64,000 bases of DNA from Centropus unirufus. Taxonomy: Eukaryota; Chordata; Aves; Cuculiformes; Centropidae. Made by a program: the position numbers and the translations under genes. Below the pieces are notes generated by a model, which had not been told where the DNA came from, did no database searches, and saw only the letters and a list, made by a program, of their open reading frames with translations. Position 1 is the stretch's first letter, and each line of letters opens with the position of its first letter. The stretch lies in the NCBI GenBank assembly GCA_013397695.1, contig VYZI01000143.1, positions 1,324,869 through 1,388,868 of the forward strand. Reading direction: 5' to 3'. Positions 24,601 to 37,955 of the stretch are shown piece by piece.

Positions 24601-27600
24601 AATAGCCTTGAGTTCTGCAACTGAGAAAGCCCATGGGTTAAAAACATTTCAAATCAGTCTGGTGTTATCATTCAACTCAAGACAAAATGTTGTTTCAAGT
24701 GTGGGGCAATTTTAACAATTTTCCATAATATTTTCCCCTCTCTCAGTTCAGTTCAGAATTGAGAAATGCATTTTGAAGCTACCAGCCAACAGGATCTGTT
24801 TTTTTAAAATGTCAGAGTGAATTGTCTCAAGGTTTTCAATGTTTCTTGTCACCTGCCACTTCCCAGATATTTTTTCCTGTCTGAAAATTTCTTGAGTCTG
24901 ACCCTAATTTGTTTATAGTTTTGATTCCCCTGAAATTCTGTTTTCCAGAAAATTTGCTGTTTATCAGAAAACATTAGTGTGTCCCCTTCTCACCAGTCCC
25001 TGAGGGGCAGCTCATCGCAGTCCCTCCCTGCTCAGTTGCCCCCAGATTTGCCCCTAAGCCTCCTTGCTGAGCAGTAGGCATTTCAGCATTCCTGAAATTC
25101 AAGTAAAGGTTTGTAGAGGGGTAAGGCAAGCAGATTAGCTTATCTTTCTAATAAGCTTTCTTTCATACTTTACATATTTGGATAGGAATGTTGTGGCCAA
25201 ATGTGAACAGCAATGAGGTGACTCATAAGCCTGGATACTAGTGGGGACAAGCCTCTATGGGGAACAAAGGCAACTTGGTGGCCTGATCATAAGGACAAGG
25301 AGAAAAGAGGGAGTTTGAAGTCTGACGGTAGAAGAGGCTTGAGGGGGATGACTGTGACAGCCACAGGAAGAAAGACGTGACAGTGGCTGAGCCAGGAAAG
25401 GATGAGAACCTGGGTAAGAGCTTTGAACGATTGGAGAGGGGAAAGCCTGGAACACTGAGGGGATATAAAGGAATGCACAGTAAAGACATGACCAACTCAG
25501 TGAATAATGTGTATGGCAAGTAGACAGACTGCCTTCTACACTGTAAAAAAAAATGTCATATAGGAAGTCCTGAAAGAATGCAGTAGTTAAATCAATATAT
25601 TCTTCTCCTATTTCTAAAGCCTTTGCTTCCAGTAGTTTTCTAGTTCAATAATGTATGTGCTGTGACAGATACAGAACAGTCAATATTATCAACCTCCCTC
25701 CAGCTGCAGTTAAATTTATTTTAAAATCTCCACATTTTCATACATGAAGTAGGTTTTTTTAAAATTAATCAGACTTAACATATTTATGTTAAAACAGACC
25801 CTGTTTTATCAGGCAGTTGAAACTGGCTTGATAGCTAGAGCTCTCTTCTTCAGCTATCAGTATAATTGTCCTTTAACAGGTAACCAATTGCCATGTACGC
25901 AGACTGCATGCAAAGATGAAGACCTTCACTCCTTGCATGACCCCCTTCCTTTTAGCCACTTCTACAAGAGAAGCAGATCACAGAGCTTTTCCATTCTGCC
26001 CTCACAAAAAAAAAAAAAAAAAAAAAGGAATACTGCAACCGTGTAAAGGGTGAGTTGTCACTTTACATCTCTTCTTGCCTTCCTGTTGTGCTGGTCAGTC
26101 CTTCAGTCCTCGTCCTGACCCTTTAATAAAAACCTACTTCCAAACAGAAAGGTAGAGGCTAAGCCACTGACATCTGTTAATCCTTGTAGTGTGCTGTGGA
26201 AGCCTAATCTCTATGAAAATCATAATGGTGTCAACTTTTCCTTTTCAAGTACCTATCTGGTGGGCCCTTACTCACCACTTAACTCTTCTCTCTATGATGC
26301 CTGCCCAGGGTGAGATTTCTGCACTGTCCAGGAAATCTCAGTCTTCTACTGCAGATGATGGGCAACCAAGCCTGTAACCTCCAAGTTTCTAGGACAAGTT
26401 GCAAAGATCACTAAACTCTCAGAGTGACAGATGATTGATATGGTGAACAATTAGTATCAAATACACAGTAAATGATGCATAATATCATTGGTGAAAAATG
26501 TTCTATTTAGGCAGAATGTAGATTGATGTCAAAAAATGCTCTTTAGCATGTGGAATAATCAAGTCAACTGCTTGACGGATGTACGATATAGTCTATTTAC
26601 ATAGCTTGGATTCAATACACTTACACAATATTTGCATCAGAAACATATCTATAGTCAACCAATGGGAAAGAATACATGATTTTACCAACATGCTTATACA
26701 TTAATAATATTACTTGGCAATCTGATGTTTCAAGACCCAGGGTGAATTACTTATTAAAAACCCATATACAGCTATCTGTCTTTATCTTTCTTTCTGTGTG
26801 AGCCATAATGGCCCTGATTGTTTTCAAAATTACATTTGGCCAGGATATGACTGTTACATGAAACCTCTTAAACCAATATCATTTCCCTCACTGATAAAAT
26901 ACATTATACTGCTGGGTGCATTGAGACAAACCATTAACGAAGGAAGCTTAACCTAACCTTTGTGCTTCTGACCAGCTGTTAGAGCAAACTAACATTTCAG
27001 AAATTGTTTAAAAAGTGGAATTGACATGATTATGAATATTTATATTAAGTTCACTCACTTCTTGGAATTGCTTCTATCATCCTCACTTTTAATGGTTTGA
27101 ATTTTGCAGGAGACAGTTACTGGGGAAGATACAAGGAAATGTACTTCATTTAACATTGTTTAGAAATGTAGGCCCATGATAAATTAGCTAGATGAGGTCA
27201 AATCAAGCAAGGTCAGTTTTAAATCTTGAATACGGGATGCATAAGAAATATCAAATACATGTATTCAGTACAAATTTGAAAAAAAAAAAAGATGTGATGG
27301 AAGTCATAGGAAAACCTCATGCCAAATTCTTCCTAGTAATTATGGCACTATTTCAGAAACCTCCTCAAGCTCTGCCTGGCTCTAGGAAGACAGAAGGCTC
27401 CCAAGACAACCAGACCAAGCCGATAGAGCTTGACTGATACGAAACAAGTGATGTAACATCAATAAGAAACATTGGTCTCAGAAGGAGCTAATGAAATAAT
27501 TTTCTGAAATTAATAATCAACTGGATTCCAATGTTCCTTCCTCTTTCTATTAATCCCCATCATATCTCCTCACAGCAGAGAAAGGAGGCTCATCATCATT

Positions 27601-30600
27601 TTCATGCTCAACTCTATGAGCCACAAAGCAAAAATAAAGGAAGGGCAAGACCTACCTGTAAACATAGACAATGTATGGATTCTGCATAGCACTTTTTCTC
27701 ATTAGGTGTCCAGTGGCTTTACACAGTAGATCATGGCCTGTAAGACCTTCGGGTTCATGGCATATAGCAGCAGTAGAGGTACAAATGGCCATCTCAGGAT
27801 CACTAAGCACAAGAGGGTAGGACTGGGGATCCTGGAAGAAATACTGTGCTGTTCATTTTATATGCAAACTGGCAGACACCATGGAGTAATGCAGTCTCGC
27901 CATAGGCATCTCAGCCCACCAGTCCAAAAGATTTCCAGAGGAAAAACATTGCAGAGGCTTGCTTCTCAATTTTTTAATTCCCTCGTTTCTCCTATTCATC
28001 TACTCACTTGTCCTTTCCAAAAGCACCAATTATACTCCTGATGTAGGCAGATGTGAAACAAAGTGATGCACTGCTAATTATAGGGTGCAAAAAGGTACAT
28101 AGAAGATTCTTTGCTTGCCAGGACAGAACTAATTTTAGTCTGTACAGCTACAATTTTATCAGTGTAGATACCCAGTTTACAGCAAGTAAAAAGCACTGTG
28201 ATTCTGCTTTATTTCCTTGCTCCCTGCATGGGAGGTGTGTTAGACCATAGTATCCCGCATGTTAGCATTTATCCTCTGTTTTCAGATTTATAATGTGTGA
28301 GACACCTGTTCTCAAGATTTTGGGATGACTGTAGAGGATGACTGTGCAATCATAGTGGGAGAGAAAGCTAGAGAAATGGGATAGAAGACAGTGGTGTCAT
28401 ATAAATACAGAACTTTAACATGGCTGTGGATGGTCTGTAAATAAAATGGTTGAAGAGGGATTGTCACCTAACATCACCTCTTCAGCAGGAGAGACCTCTG
28501 CTTCTCAGGAATATTTCTTAATTGATACAGTATCCATTTTTTTCTGCTTTACGCTGCATCCTGTCTTTGAAAATAGAGGAAAGAGGAAGGAGAGTGTGGT
28601 GTTCAGAGAGCTGCAGGAGTCTCTACTGTTCCCTGCATCACCCTACAGGTACAGGCACCGCAACACAGATAAAGCAAAGTTTCATGGTGCTGCATGTGAG
28701 CTCCGACATAGTCCCTGCACAGTGGGATGCTGGGACAGAAGGCATCAGGGTCAGGAAGGTGGTGGGAGGCAGCAGCAGGGAAGGAGCAGGCACCAGGGCA
28801 CAGCAAGGGGTCTCCGTTCAGCCAGGGCATCGCCAGCAGCTGCCTGGCAGGCTGGAACCTAGAGCACTCCCCAAGTCATATTTTGTCTCATGTTCAGAGG
28901 AATTCATCCTCTTACACTGCATTAGAGCAGGATCTTGTCCTCTCATCTCTTCCCCTGTGTGGAAGGAAAGCTCTGCACCCCAAATCTGGTTAATGGTTCC
29001 TACTGAAATGGAGCCATGCTCTTAGTGCTCTAGCTAGGGCTGTCAAGCAATCTGAAATGGAAGCTGGTAGTTGTCTTTCCAAATGGCTATTGCTATCTGT
29101 AGCCCAGAGGTGGAAAGCTAAAGAATCTTTTTGTACTTGAACACCTTCCAATTTCATTCAGCAGGATACTAGCAGGCCACTTTCTGTGTTAATTATTTCT
29201 CTCCTGATTGCCTGGCCACACGGAGCACTGGATCGACAATATCACACTTCACCATTTGTTAATGCTTCCAACTGAACACAGAAAGAAATTGAAATGAAAA
29301 AAATCACCAAGAGATTAATCTCTGAAAGTCGGGGAATGGGAACGAAGGTGCCACTGGAATCAGAAGTTGTTTATCTCCCAGATCTACACCAATATCTCTG
29401 TGATTTTAGAAATCCTTAAAAGCAGAAAAATAATACAAAATACTACTCATTAGAAAACACTTAATGGGGATGATCCTGAAATGAATTACACTGGCCAAAA
29501 TCTGGAATGGCTCCAAAAAAGTCAGAGATTAATCAAGAAGAACTTTTAATGCCTGATTAGGACAGACTGCATCTGCATTGCTGGCAGGTACAAATGAGAG
29601 GACCTAGGTGTAAAATTACCTCATTGCTCCCACAAATCAGTGAGCTAAGTGGCTACATCTTGACATTCACACCAGTAGTAAATTATAGTCAGGCTAAAAA
29701 ATCTGTGAACAATTAAATGTGGGTGCAAAACTGAGACTAAAAGCCAGAGGGTATTTGAATACTGTCCACACAATTATTACCTTCTAATGCTCTCCATAAC
29801 ATCATGGCTTTGGAAGAACACAATTGAATCCAAAGGCCAATGTTGTCCCAAAATCCCATCCTAGAAAATGAAATAGAATTTGCAGCAGGACTTTCCCCTT
29901 CTTGGCTCCTTAGGCAATCTTAGACTACTGTTATATCCCCAGTGGGGAAAAGGAAACCAGAAAATTTTTAGTTGTCTAAAAGAAGAGGACATTCTCCCTT
30001 AGTATGACACCCACAAACCCAGGTACTGGCTGTTCCTGTAGACCAAGACAATTCTGATAATATGATACACAAATGTCACAGCTCAGACATATTTTTACAG
30101 TCTGCACTACTGGCTGTTGAGATGGACATCACCTGAGATCAGTGTATTTCTCATACAGGCCAGCATTGTTTATCCAAAATTAAGCAAAATCATGTAGGGT
30201 CTGTGACAATGCCCAGTAAAAGAGCAAGCCCCTGTGAAAGGAAACCAGTCACCCTGTGCACACACTAAATGCAAGTACATCAAGAAGGGCGGAGTAATTG
30301 TCAACATTCTGAATAAGCAAAAAACAGGATTGGCTTCTTTCTAAACAGACAGAATTATTGATATTCTCTATAAATTTTAAAATGACCATTGAAAGACTCC
30401 AGTTAGCCTCCATCTGTAGCATGGGTTCCTTGTTTTAACAGTGCATGGATGAAAGTGGTGGTGACAAATTCATTAATGAGTTAGTTAAATTAAATTCATA
30501 GCTCTCAAAGTCATTATTTTGGAGTTAAATGGGACATTTTTTAAATATGCCACTCAAAGTCTAGAAAGAAACCTGTATACACACAAGAAATCACGAGTAC

Positions 30601-31985
30601 ATTCTATCTGAAGCCTGAAGAGTCTCTTTTGGAAAATCTAGTGGAAGCATATTGCTGTGCTGTTGCGTCAGGACTGCTGACTTCCCACACACAGCTATTG
30701 AACTGAATGCGCTGTAGTAAAAAGCACTCCAGAAGTTAATTGGGAAAGAAAAAGTATAGCATGGCAAAGCATTAGAAGCACCACAGCAATGGGATTTTTC
30801 ACCCCTAATGCTTACACAGTCGATGTTGTCCTTTGAAGCAGCAATTTTTGAAGGAGGTTTGTGTCACAAAACCAGAAACTTTCCTTCTTGAGCCCCTTCT
30901 TCTCACTCAATAATTCAGTTGAGACTGTTGATTGTAGCAATCTGGGTGATAATTATTCATGTCTGCGTGCGGTTGCCAGTAAGAAGTCAATGAATCTATT
31001 GCTGCTTCATATAGCCCCTTTCCACAACCCAAGCTCCCACAAAGCATGCAAGTCCCTGGATCCCTGTAACTCCAAAACCCAATGGTCGTGGCATGGTAGC
31101 TGAGCATAGGCTCATGTTCATCTAATAAGGAAGAAGAGACAGGTACGTCAAGCGGCAATGGCACTTACTGTTCCGGCACACGTTTACTGGTGTCCGGCCA
31201 TGGGCATCCAAGTCACACCAATTTGACACCCGTTTCCCCAGAGTGCAAAACAAAGATGGTGTACACATGTTGTCATGCCTGTGAGATTGAGATAAACTTG
31301 TTAATGACCATGCAATGCCCATTTTGGTTTAGGAATTTTGTAGTTACTGAGCATAGAATTTCACCTCTTTTCCTTTCATGGATTTAACTAAATCTCACCC
31401 AGTGTTCTGAAACATGCCAGGACTAGAGAACAATCTCCTTAAACATGATCTTATTTCTTACTCTGAAATTTCTCCAGCTACGATCAGCAATAACAGCAAC
31501 AGTTTTAAGGTTTCTGTCTTCACAGTGGCCAGGTCATAATTAACAGGTCATACAAGCTGGCTCTGGGCAGGCTGGGCTTTGACTTTAGCTGAGCTCTGGC
31601 AGCTCATTGTGGCAAAAGCCAGTACTTAACTCACCAGAACCTTTGATCCATAAGTACAAACTGTTTGAGGAGAAACACTATCATCTAATTAGACTGTTAG
31701 CTGTCTTCCCCTGGAAATCCTTTTCATCTCAATGCTTAGGAGTTTGGATGTATCATAGTTTAGTTTGGCTATCATCTAACATATGAGGAATGTGAGTTGA
31801 AAGTGGGTCCTCGTGGAAAACCCATGGGCACAAACTTAAAATCATCCTTGAAGAAGGTATCCAGGATGATACACTGTCTATTCAACTTACAATGGGAAAT
31901 ATATCTTATCCGTCGGGTAAAAGGAAACCATAATGTGAAACCTCACTCATAGAAAAGAAAAATGGATACAGCTTCATTATAAGGG
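21691..31985. other. Large gene-free stretch
   Basis: About 10 kb with no recognisable exon and no repeat that I can assign. It includes a pure A run of 21 (26006-26026), a T-rich run near 24358-24370, and GC-richer patches near 23460-23640 and 28600-28880 where overlapping frames of 88-167 codons open on both strands. The block at 25240-25520 is purine-rich on the plus strand, like the L2 fossil, but its minus-strand translation shows no RT motif. Confidence 0.5.
26006..26026 (+). repeat. Poly(A) run of 21
   Basis: Twenty-one consecutive A's follow a pyrimidine-rich segment. A retroposed tail was considered, but there is no AATAAA just upstream and I could not find matching target-site duplications, so it is listed as a simple homopolymer. 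Confidence 0.85.
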
Positions 31986-31989
31986 TACT

Positions 31990-32167
31990 GTAAGACGTTG
32001 TCCAGAAGATCTGTGAATGCTCAATCCCTGGAAGTATTCCAGGCCAAGTTGAATGCATCTTTGAACAAACCGGCCCAGTGGGAAGTGTTATTGCCCATGG
32101 CAGGGGGTGTTAGAACTGAACGATCTTTACGGTCTCTTCCCACTCAACCCATTGTATGATTCTGTGG
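31990..32167 (+). mobile_element. CR1 LINE 3'-end fragment
   Basis: About 178 bp matching the CR1 terminus: CCCTGGAAGTATTCCAGGCC (codes the last residues of ORF2), the GTGGGAAGTG and TGCCCATGGCAGGGGGTG blocks, CGATCTTTACGGTC, TTCCCACTCAACCCATT and a terminal ATGATTCTGTGG of the octamer type. The 5' end is cut off just before the final ORF2 codons. Extreme 5' truncation is the rule for CR1 copies. It is more diverged than the two other CR1 copies in the window. Confidence 0.92.
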
Positions 32168-32845
32168 TTCACATCTGCAAGCAGTAGGTTAGAAGACGTA
32201 GGCTACACTGGTGGTCCACACATGCCTGGTAACAAATGCCCTTTTACCCTCTCTATCTTTCAGCTGCATGGTAGATCTGAACCATAAAACTTCCTTGCAA
32301 ATACTGGCTAACAGGCACAGGAGGGTTAGTCACCATGTCTTAGCATGTCTAACAGCCCCTGCTATGCCCAGAGAACTACCCAGCCAAGTAGGGTCTAGGG
32401 TCTCTTCCCTCAAAGCTGATACTTTCAAGACCTTGGATGTACCTGAAGGTGCAGCTCATCACTTATAGAAGGAGGAATCAATGGATTTGGCTGGGTGCAT
32501 GCCCAGCAGTACCAGGTGCTGAGGCTTTATTGACTGCCAGCTCCTTGCAGAAGAGAGAGGAAGGCTCAGGAGGTCTTGCATCATGTCAGTAGGCAAGTCC
32601 AGTCTCATCACAGAAGGCTTTCTGTCCACTATCTTGCATTGTTGTTCTGCCTCCTCTGGGTGCCAAGCAGAAAAAGCTTTGGCCTGACAGCTTCACACAA
32701 CGTAATCTGCATTCAGCCTGGGAAAGCAGGACTAGGTAGTGCAGTATGCACTGAGCCACTGAAGTCTGGTTCAAACATACTTCAAAGATTGTTGAAGCCA
32801 ACAGGGGTCTTACATATTACTACTGAAATTCACATCAATGTGGAG
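32168..32845. other. Unassigned gap between CR1 stub and SINE remnant
   Basis: Mixed-composition DNA in which several unrelated frames of 71-105 codons overlap on both strands. I recognise no exon or repeat here. Confidence 0.45.
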
Positions 32846-32935
32846 CACTTTGTCCAAGTCCACACAGTGGGATCTCTACAGAGATATAAATAGACGCTAA
32901 CTCTCAGGACTCCCACTCTCCTGCTCTAAGTCCTT
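32846..32935 (-). repeat. MIR-like tRNA-derived SINE head, reverse
   Basis: The plus strand reads TTTGTCCAAGTCCACACAGT, then TCTCAGGACTCCCACTCTCC and TGCTCTAAGTCC. This follows the reverse complement of the MIR-type head and core (CTTGCCCAAGGTCACACAG, CTGACTCCCAG, TGCTCTAACCAC). The TGCTCTAA piece corresponds to the tRNA A-box side. Divergence is high, so MIR versus another amniote SINE is undecided. Confidence 0.58.
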
Positions 32936-35900
32936 CTTATCATTCCCTGGCTACACTTGACACTCTTGGATATTGTGTCTTACTTTTCCTCTGACTACAA
33001 TTCACTTCTTTCTCAGGGAAATGAAAGGTTTATAGTTTTGCTTGGACACTGGCTCACTTTTTCATCATGTCTATCCTTCTTTCCAAGTGCACATCAGAAA
33101 ATGGACTGTCAGGCAGCTGGAGGAAAGAGTCTCATCAGAACAGGGCATTGCATCACTGAAATCTCATGGAAATTCAATCACAGATCTTTACCAGCTTACA
33201 CCTGCCAGATATTGGTATCCTTTTCCCGCACTCTGCGTTTGCTGTTACTACAGGCTCACTTCAAGTCAACTTCATGAGGTTCATAGACCAACTCAACACA
33301 AGAACAAACCAGGTGTGCCTGTTGAATAGTCCAGGACAAATCCAGTGGCCGGATGCCTTGAAGTCCATAGCAATACTCCTATTGTTTTCAGTAAAGATCT
33401 ATATGTTTGTTATACCTAGAGCTAAGCATAAATTCTAAGAGCAGACACAAAATAAAAAAAAAGGGTAGTCAGTTTATCTAAATTGTTGTAGGCTTTTACA
33501 AAATCATACAGATCAGGAAAATTGTCCTTATGTAACATACCACAACTCCAACCATAATAAAACTAAAATCAATGAACATTATTTAAAAAGGAGTGAATAC
33601 ACCCACACAGTTCAAATTTCATTGTGTTTAGACATGCAGTAGATGTTCTGATACATCAACTTTGATTTTAGCTTCCCCTCCTCCCAGATATTCTTTTTAT
33701 CAGGTTGCTTGTATAAAATGCATTGAACGCAGTTGGGGAAGGGGGGAAGCAGTATTTGATTTTAAGCATTCATTAGACATCTGTAGGAGTTAATACAAAG
33801 GAAGAGTCTTTGAATAAATCTAAAAATTAGGAAATTGTACTTCTGATCTTGACTTTATCCTCATGCATCAATGAACACTTTTTCATTTTGTTCCTCTTTA
33901 TTGTGTTTTAACCAAACACTGAAAACAACAACCCTCACCCAACTGTTATATACCATTTCTAATGACAGGTTAGCTTTTGTTCTAAATGCACATGTAAAAA
34001 GACTTTTGCTTTAATATTCCAGTTTTGAGCTCTTCAAGTTAAAATAGTGCTTTACAAGTGATCTTTGCTGATAATGACATACATTTACATTAGAATTCCG
34101 ACTCGGCTCTCTACCTTTCATAGTCTACATACCTCTTTTGTTTTGTTTCAGATTCTTTTTTTCTCGCAGGTTATGTAGATTTGGCTGCAGTAGTTTTTTT
34201 CCCCCAAAGAATATCCAAAAATACATGTCTGCATAGCATAAAGTTGGAAGAACTGTTTGTCGCAGTCTGCTTAACAAAACAGGTCTTTTTTCTGTTTGCA
34301 GATTATTCATGAGAAAGCATCCAAGTTTTACAAATGCATTCATTATTAGAAATCATTCTGTGAATCTCATAATTTAGTGCCAAATGGGACTATTAGTTCG
34401 TCTAGTTTGACCTCTTGTACTGTATAGGTTACTATATTTCACCCATGCACTAAACTCAAAGACTTCATTAGACTAAAACATTTCAAGTCCTCAGATTAAA
34501 TCATATTCCACTGGTTGAGAACAAGAAAGACAAAGCTGCCAGTCATACTTGAGCCCCCTGCAATATCAAAGAATTATTTAGATGAGGTATGCCCAGATCA
34601 TCCCAGTATGTGAGGCTTAAAGTTAATGAGCAGTAGGACCTAGACCTCTGAAGATATTAGGAAAGATGATACTTCGCACCAGAGCACTCATCCTCTCTTG
34701 TCCCAGGGCAATTAAGGAAGGATTAGGGTCCCTAACCATAAATGCTTAGTGCCACTTGATGTAAGGCAGCCTGATGTGTCTGAATGCTGGACAGCATGGC
34801 AGCAGCAGGGACCCACACTCCTGGGAGGGCTGGGTGGAGGTGAGACCTGTGAGGCGGTGATGATTGACAGTAAACTCTCTGTTTTACAGCTGCAACGAGT
34901 CCCATGGATGGCATTCAACCCCTTACTAAGAGACTTAAGTCTAAGTGCCCCACATGTGGCTTCGGGCTTCATTTGTAGCCAGTGGCGAATTACATAATGC
35001 ACCATGGAGTCTAACAGGGTGCTCGGCCCCCTTAGTTGCAGCACTGATGTTTAGAGAGCTGGCAGAGTACCTGGGCTCCTTTCTCTGATGATTAGCTCTC
35101 CATTGTCCAGATCTCAGCCTGAAAAGCTCTAGTGTTTCAGAAGGACACAAAGAAAAAAAGAGCTCAACAGGATCTAGGCAGGTATGTGTGTATGCAAAAA
35201 CTGCCTTCCCAGACTGTGAAGGTATCCGTCTGAAGCCCCGAAGCACAAGGTTTCATTAGACACAGTTTTAACTTAGGAGGTGGAAATGTGAAGATAATAT
35301 TGATGGTAATGCTGGCAAACCCACCAAACCCCATGACTAATCATCCAGGCTGACCACCCACAGCCTTCCCCAGTCTGCTCTAAGAAACAGCTTTCTGGTG
35401 AGTTATCACTCGCAGAATGTGTAATTTATCTGGTATATTGCCTTCCATAGGGCATGCTGGGAAAGTCTTTTCCTCCTCACTATTTCCAGCAACTAGTGGA
35501 AATCTCAAATGTTGCCCTTAGCCTCTACCTGAGGCAGACTACAGTTGCCCTTAGTAGTTTGTTTCCTGCCTCTTGTAGGCTTTAATACTTCCATTTCTCT
35601 TTCCTTTACTCTCTTGCTGTCAGGAGTTTGCACACCATGTCTGGAAGAACACAAAAGCACACCCATCTCGACTTAAACACTTTTTCTTCATGGCAAACAG
35701 TCAAATTTCACATTGTCTGTGAAATCCAAAAGATGTGAAAATAGTGTAATCTTGCACAGTTCTCTTTTCAGAGGTGCTAAGCAGGAAACAGCTTCCCATA
35801 GTCCCCACAGCTATGCATTTCCATAAAAACCAGAAATCGGAAGCCTTACCAAGTATCAGAGCTTTTTAAATCATAGGTAAAACTAATCTGTATTCCAATT

Positions 35901-37107
35901 TGAAGAAAGTCTCTGAAAGGACAAAACATGCGTGTTGATGGCAGAGAAAAATATCGTATGTCTGCTCATTGGGAAAAAAAAATCCAAGAATATTTAATGT
36001 GTGAAAATAAGACTCCGGTTATGCTGTTAAGAATAATGAAATCTAGGGTGCTAAGTACTGTATGTGTCGCTCTACAAGTTAAGCTGCCTGAGGCAGTTTT
36101 AATTTCTCTAGCCAGTTTTTCTTAAATTTTCTTTAATTTACACACCAAAGTATTCATCACCTGTAAGAGGTGGGGGCTTGTTAGGGCAAGCTGCAGAGTT
36201 CTTCCCTCTGCGACCAGAAATCATCAATGGAGGAGCATGCGGTAGGGTGCCTGGGGTTCCTGGCCTCAGGGGAGCTGGGAGTAGGGCTTGCCGAGTAGCC
36301 CCAAAACCAGAGAAGACACCAGCAGGGTTCTCATTGGCTCCTCTGAGGCCTGCTTGGAGGTGCCCTATCTCTGGTGTGATGAATTTTAGTCATGGGCTCA
36401 ACTATTCATCTTCCTAAAAGAAATGCTGTACTGGTCATGGCAGTCCGGGAGGGAGTGGAGGATGTGCCACTCACGGAATGAAACAGCCCTAGAGATAACT
36501 TCCTGACACCAGGGCTACTATCAGAGGTTTCTCTGACTGTATAACCTGTACTGTGCTGACCTGATGTGCTGTAACTGTTGTATTGAAGACCCAGAAAGGA
36601 AATACCTAGAATATTCTTAAATTACTGATGTAGAAATTTTTATTATTGTTCATCATTTTTGAGGGCCTTTGGTTTAGCCTAAATGTATATCTTCCAACAG
36701 CACATAAATTGGCTGCTCTGGGATCTTCAGTCATTTCTCAGCAGAATAGACATTATGTTCTTTTCTCTGGGCAAACAAGATACACTTTGATATTAACATT
36801 TTCAAATGTCTTGAAATGTAAGTAGCTTGCCATGCCATATCACGCTATTGCTTTGATGGAGCATTTCTCTCTTCCTTCTTTTTTTAATTTCTTGTAGCTA
36901 CATTTCTTGTCAAGAACAGGCTGAAATTAACTTGTCAAAATTATTAAATTTGAGAGGCAAACATAATCCAAAATTGCATAGACACAAACAACTGACAGCA
37001 GGAGAAGCATGCACTGTGGGGGACTACATGAGGCACACTTGTATTTTACTTGTGAAGTGTGTATTTACCTCTGCATATTGATGTGGGGCTTGGTGTTGTT
37101 TTACTTA
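32936..37107. other. Gene-free stretch
   Basis: About 4.2 kb without a recognisable exon. The block at 36170-36590 is GC-richer and was checked for LTR structure without finding matching TG/CA ends or a target-site duplication. A good polypyrimidine/AG acceptor-like string (TCTCTGTTTTACAG) ends at about 34889, but the following frame has no recognisable domain. Confidence 0.45.
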
Positions 37108-37955
37108 TCATAGAATCACAGAATCATAGAATCGTTTGGATTGGAAGGGAAGACCTTAAATATCAGTATCAACACTCCTGCCATGGTGATCTTCCACTAG
37201 ATCATCTGGCTCAAAGCCCCATTCAACCTGGCCTTGAACACCTCCAGGGAACACCCACAATTTCTCTGGGCAACCTGATCCAGTGCCTTACCCCCCTTAC
37301 AGTAAAAAAATTCCTCCTGATATCTAAATGTACCATCTTTCAGCTTAAAAATACTTCACCTTGTCCTATCCCCTGAACTCACCATCTTTCTTATGGGGCC
37401 CTTTTAAATAGTGGAAGGCTGTTACAAGATCTCTCCAGAGCTTTCTCTTCTCCAGGTTGAACAAACCCAACTTTCTCAGCCTGTCCTCATATGGGAGGCT
37501 CTCCAGCGCCTCTGATCATCTTCATGACTCTCCTCTGGACTTGTTCTAACAGATCCATGTCCTTCCTGTGCTGGGGACTCCTTGGTTGAATGCAGGGCTC
37601 CAGATGAGGTCTCATAAAAGCAGAGTAGAGGGGTAGAATCACCTCCCTTGACCTGCAGGTCCCACTTATTTTGATGCAACCCAGGATACAATTTATTTTC
37701 TGGCTGCAAGTGCATGTTGCTCACTCATGTTGAGCTTCCTTTCCACCAACATGCTGAAGTCTTCAGAGCTACTCTCAATCCATTCTCCGCCAAGACTGCA
37801 TTTGTCCTTGGGATTGCTCTGACCCAGGTGCAGGACCTTGCACTTGGACTTGCTGAACTTCCCAACATTCACACAGGCTCAACTCTCAAGACTATGAGGG
37901 TCCCTCTGGATCAACTTCCCTTCTCTCCGTTTTGTCAATAGCACCACACAGCTGC
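37108..37955 (-). mobile_element. CR1 LINE, 5'-truncated, minus strand
   Basis: Read on the minus strand, this is about 850 bp of CR1, from the late RT domain through the ORF2 C-terminus to the 3' end. The minus frame at 37724-37476 shows the typical out-of-frame version of the AALAAQKAN...RPHLEYC...LLERVQRR region (for example EGHGSVRTSPEESHEDDQRRW corresponds to the codons for the MDLLEQVQRRVMKM block read in another frame). Near 37260-37190 on the plus strand the complement of the LEVFKARL end of ORF2 is clear. The 3' terminus shows three octamer-type units (TCATAGAATCACAGAATCA on the plus strand). Frameshifts throughout; inactive. Homology stops near 37955 just after the complement of the KLSGAVDTPEG-type block. 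The plus-strand 105-codon frame at 37059-37376 is an antisense shadow. Confidence 0.95.

Noticed and set aside
25230..25520. Purine-rich block considered as a second L2 copy
   Set aside because: Minus-strand translation lacks the YADD, LNxxKTE, NLGV or LDYCN blocks that identify the fossil at 21.1-21.7 kb.
25780..26026. Processed pseudogene or SINE ending in the 21-A run
   Set aside because: No polyadenylation signal just upstream, no recognisable body, and no target-site duplication found.
28446..29025. Overlapping plus frames of 138 and 167 codons
   Set aside because: Two different frames open over the same GC-richer patch with no motif and no splice support; compositional.
34870..34980. 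Internal exon after a TCTCTGTTTTACAG acceptor
   Set aside because: Following frame stops after about 30 codons without a GT donor I can support and without a recognisable domain.
36170..36600. Possible second solo LTR
   Set aside because: GC-richer and bounded by AT-rich DNA, but I found no paired TG/CA inverted ends, TATA box or target-site duplication.
37059..37376. 105-codon plus-strand frame
   Set aside because: It is antisense to the minus-strand CR1 copy and has no independent support.
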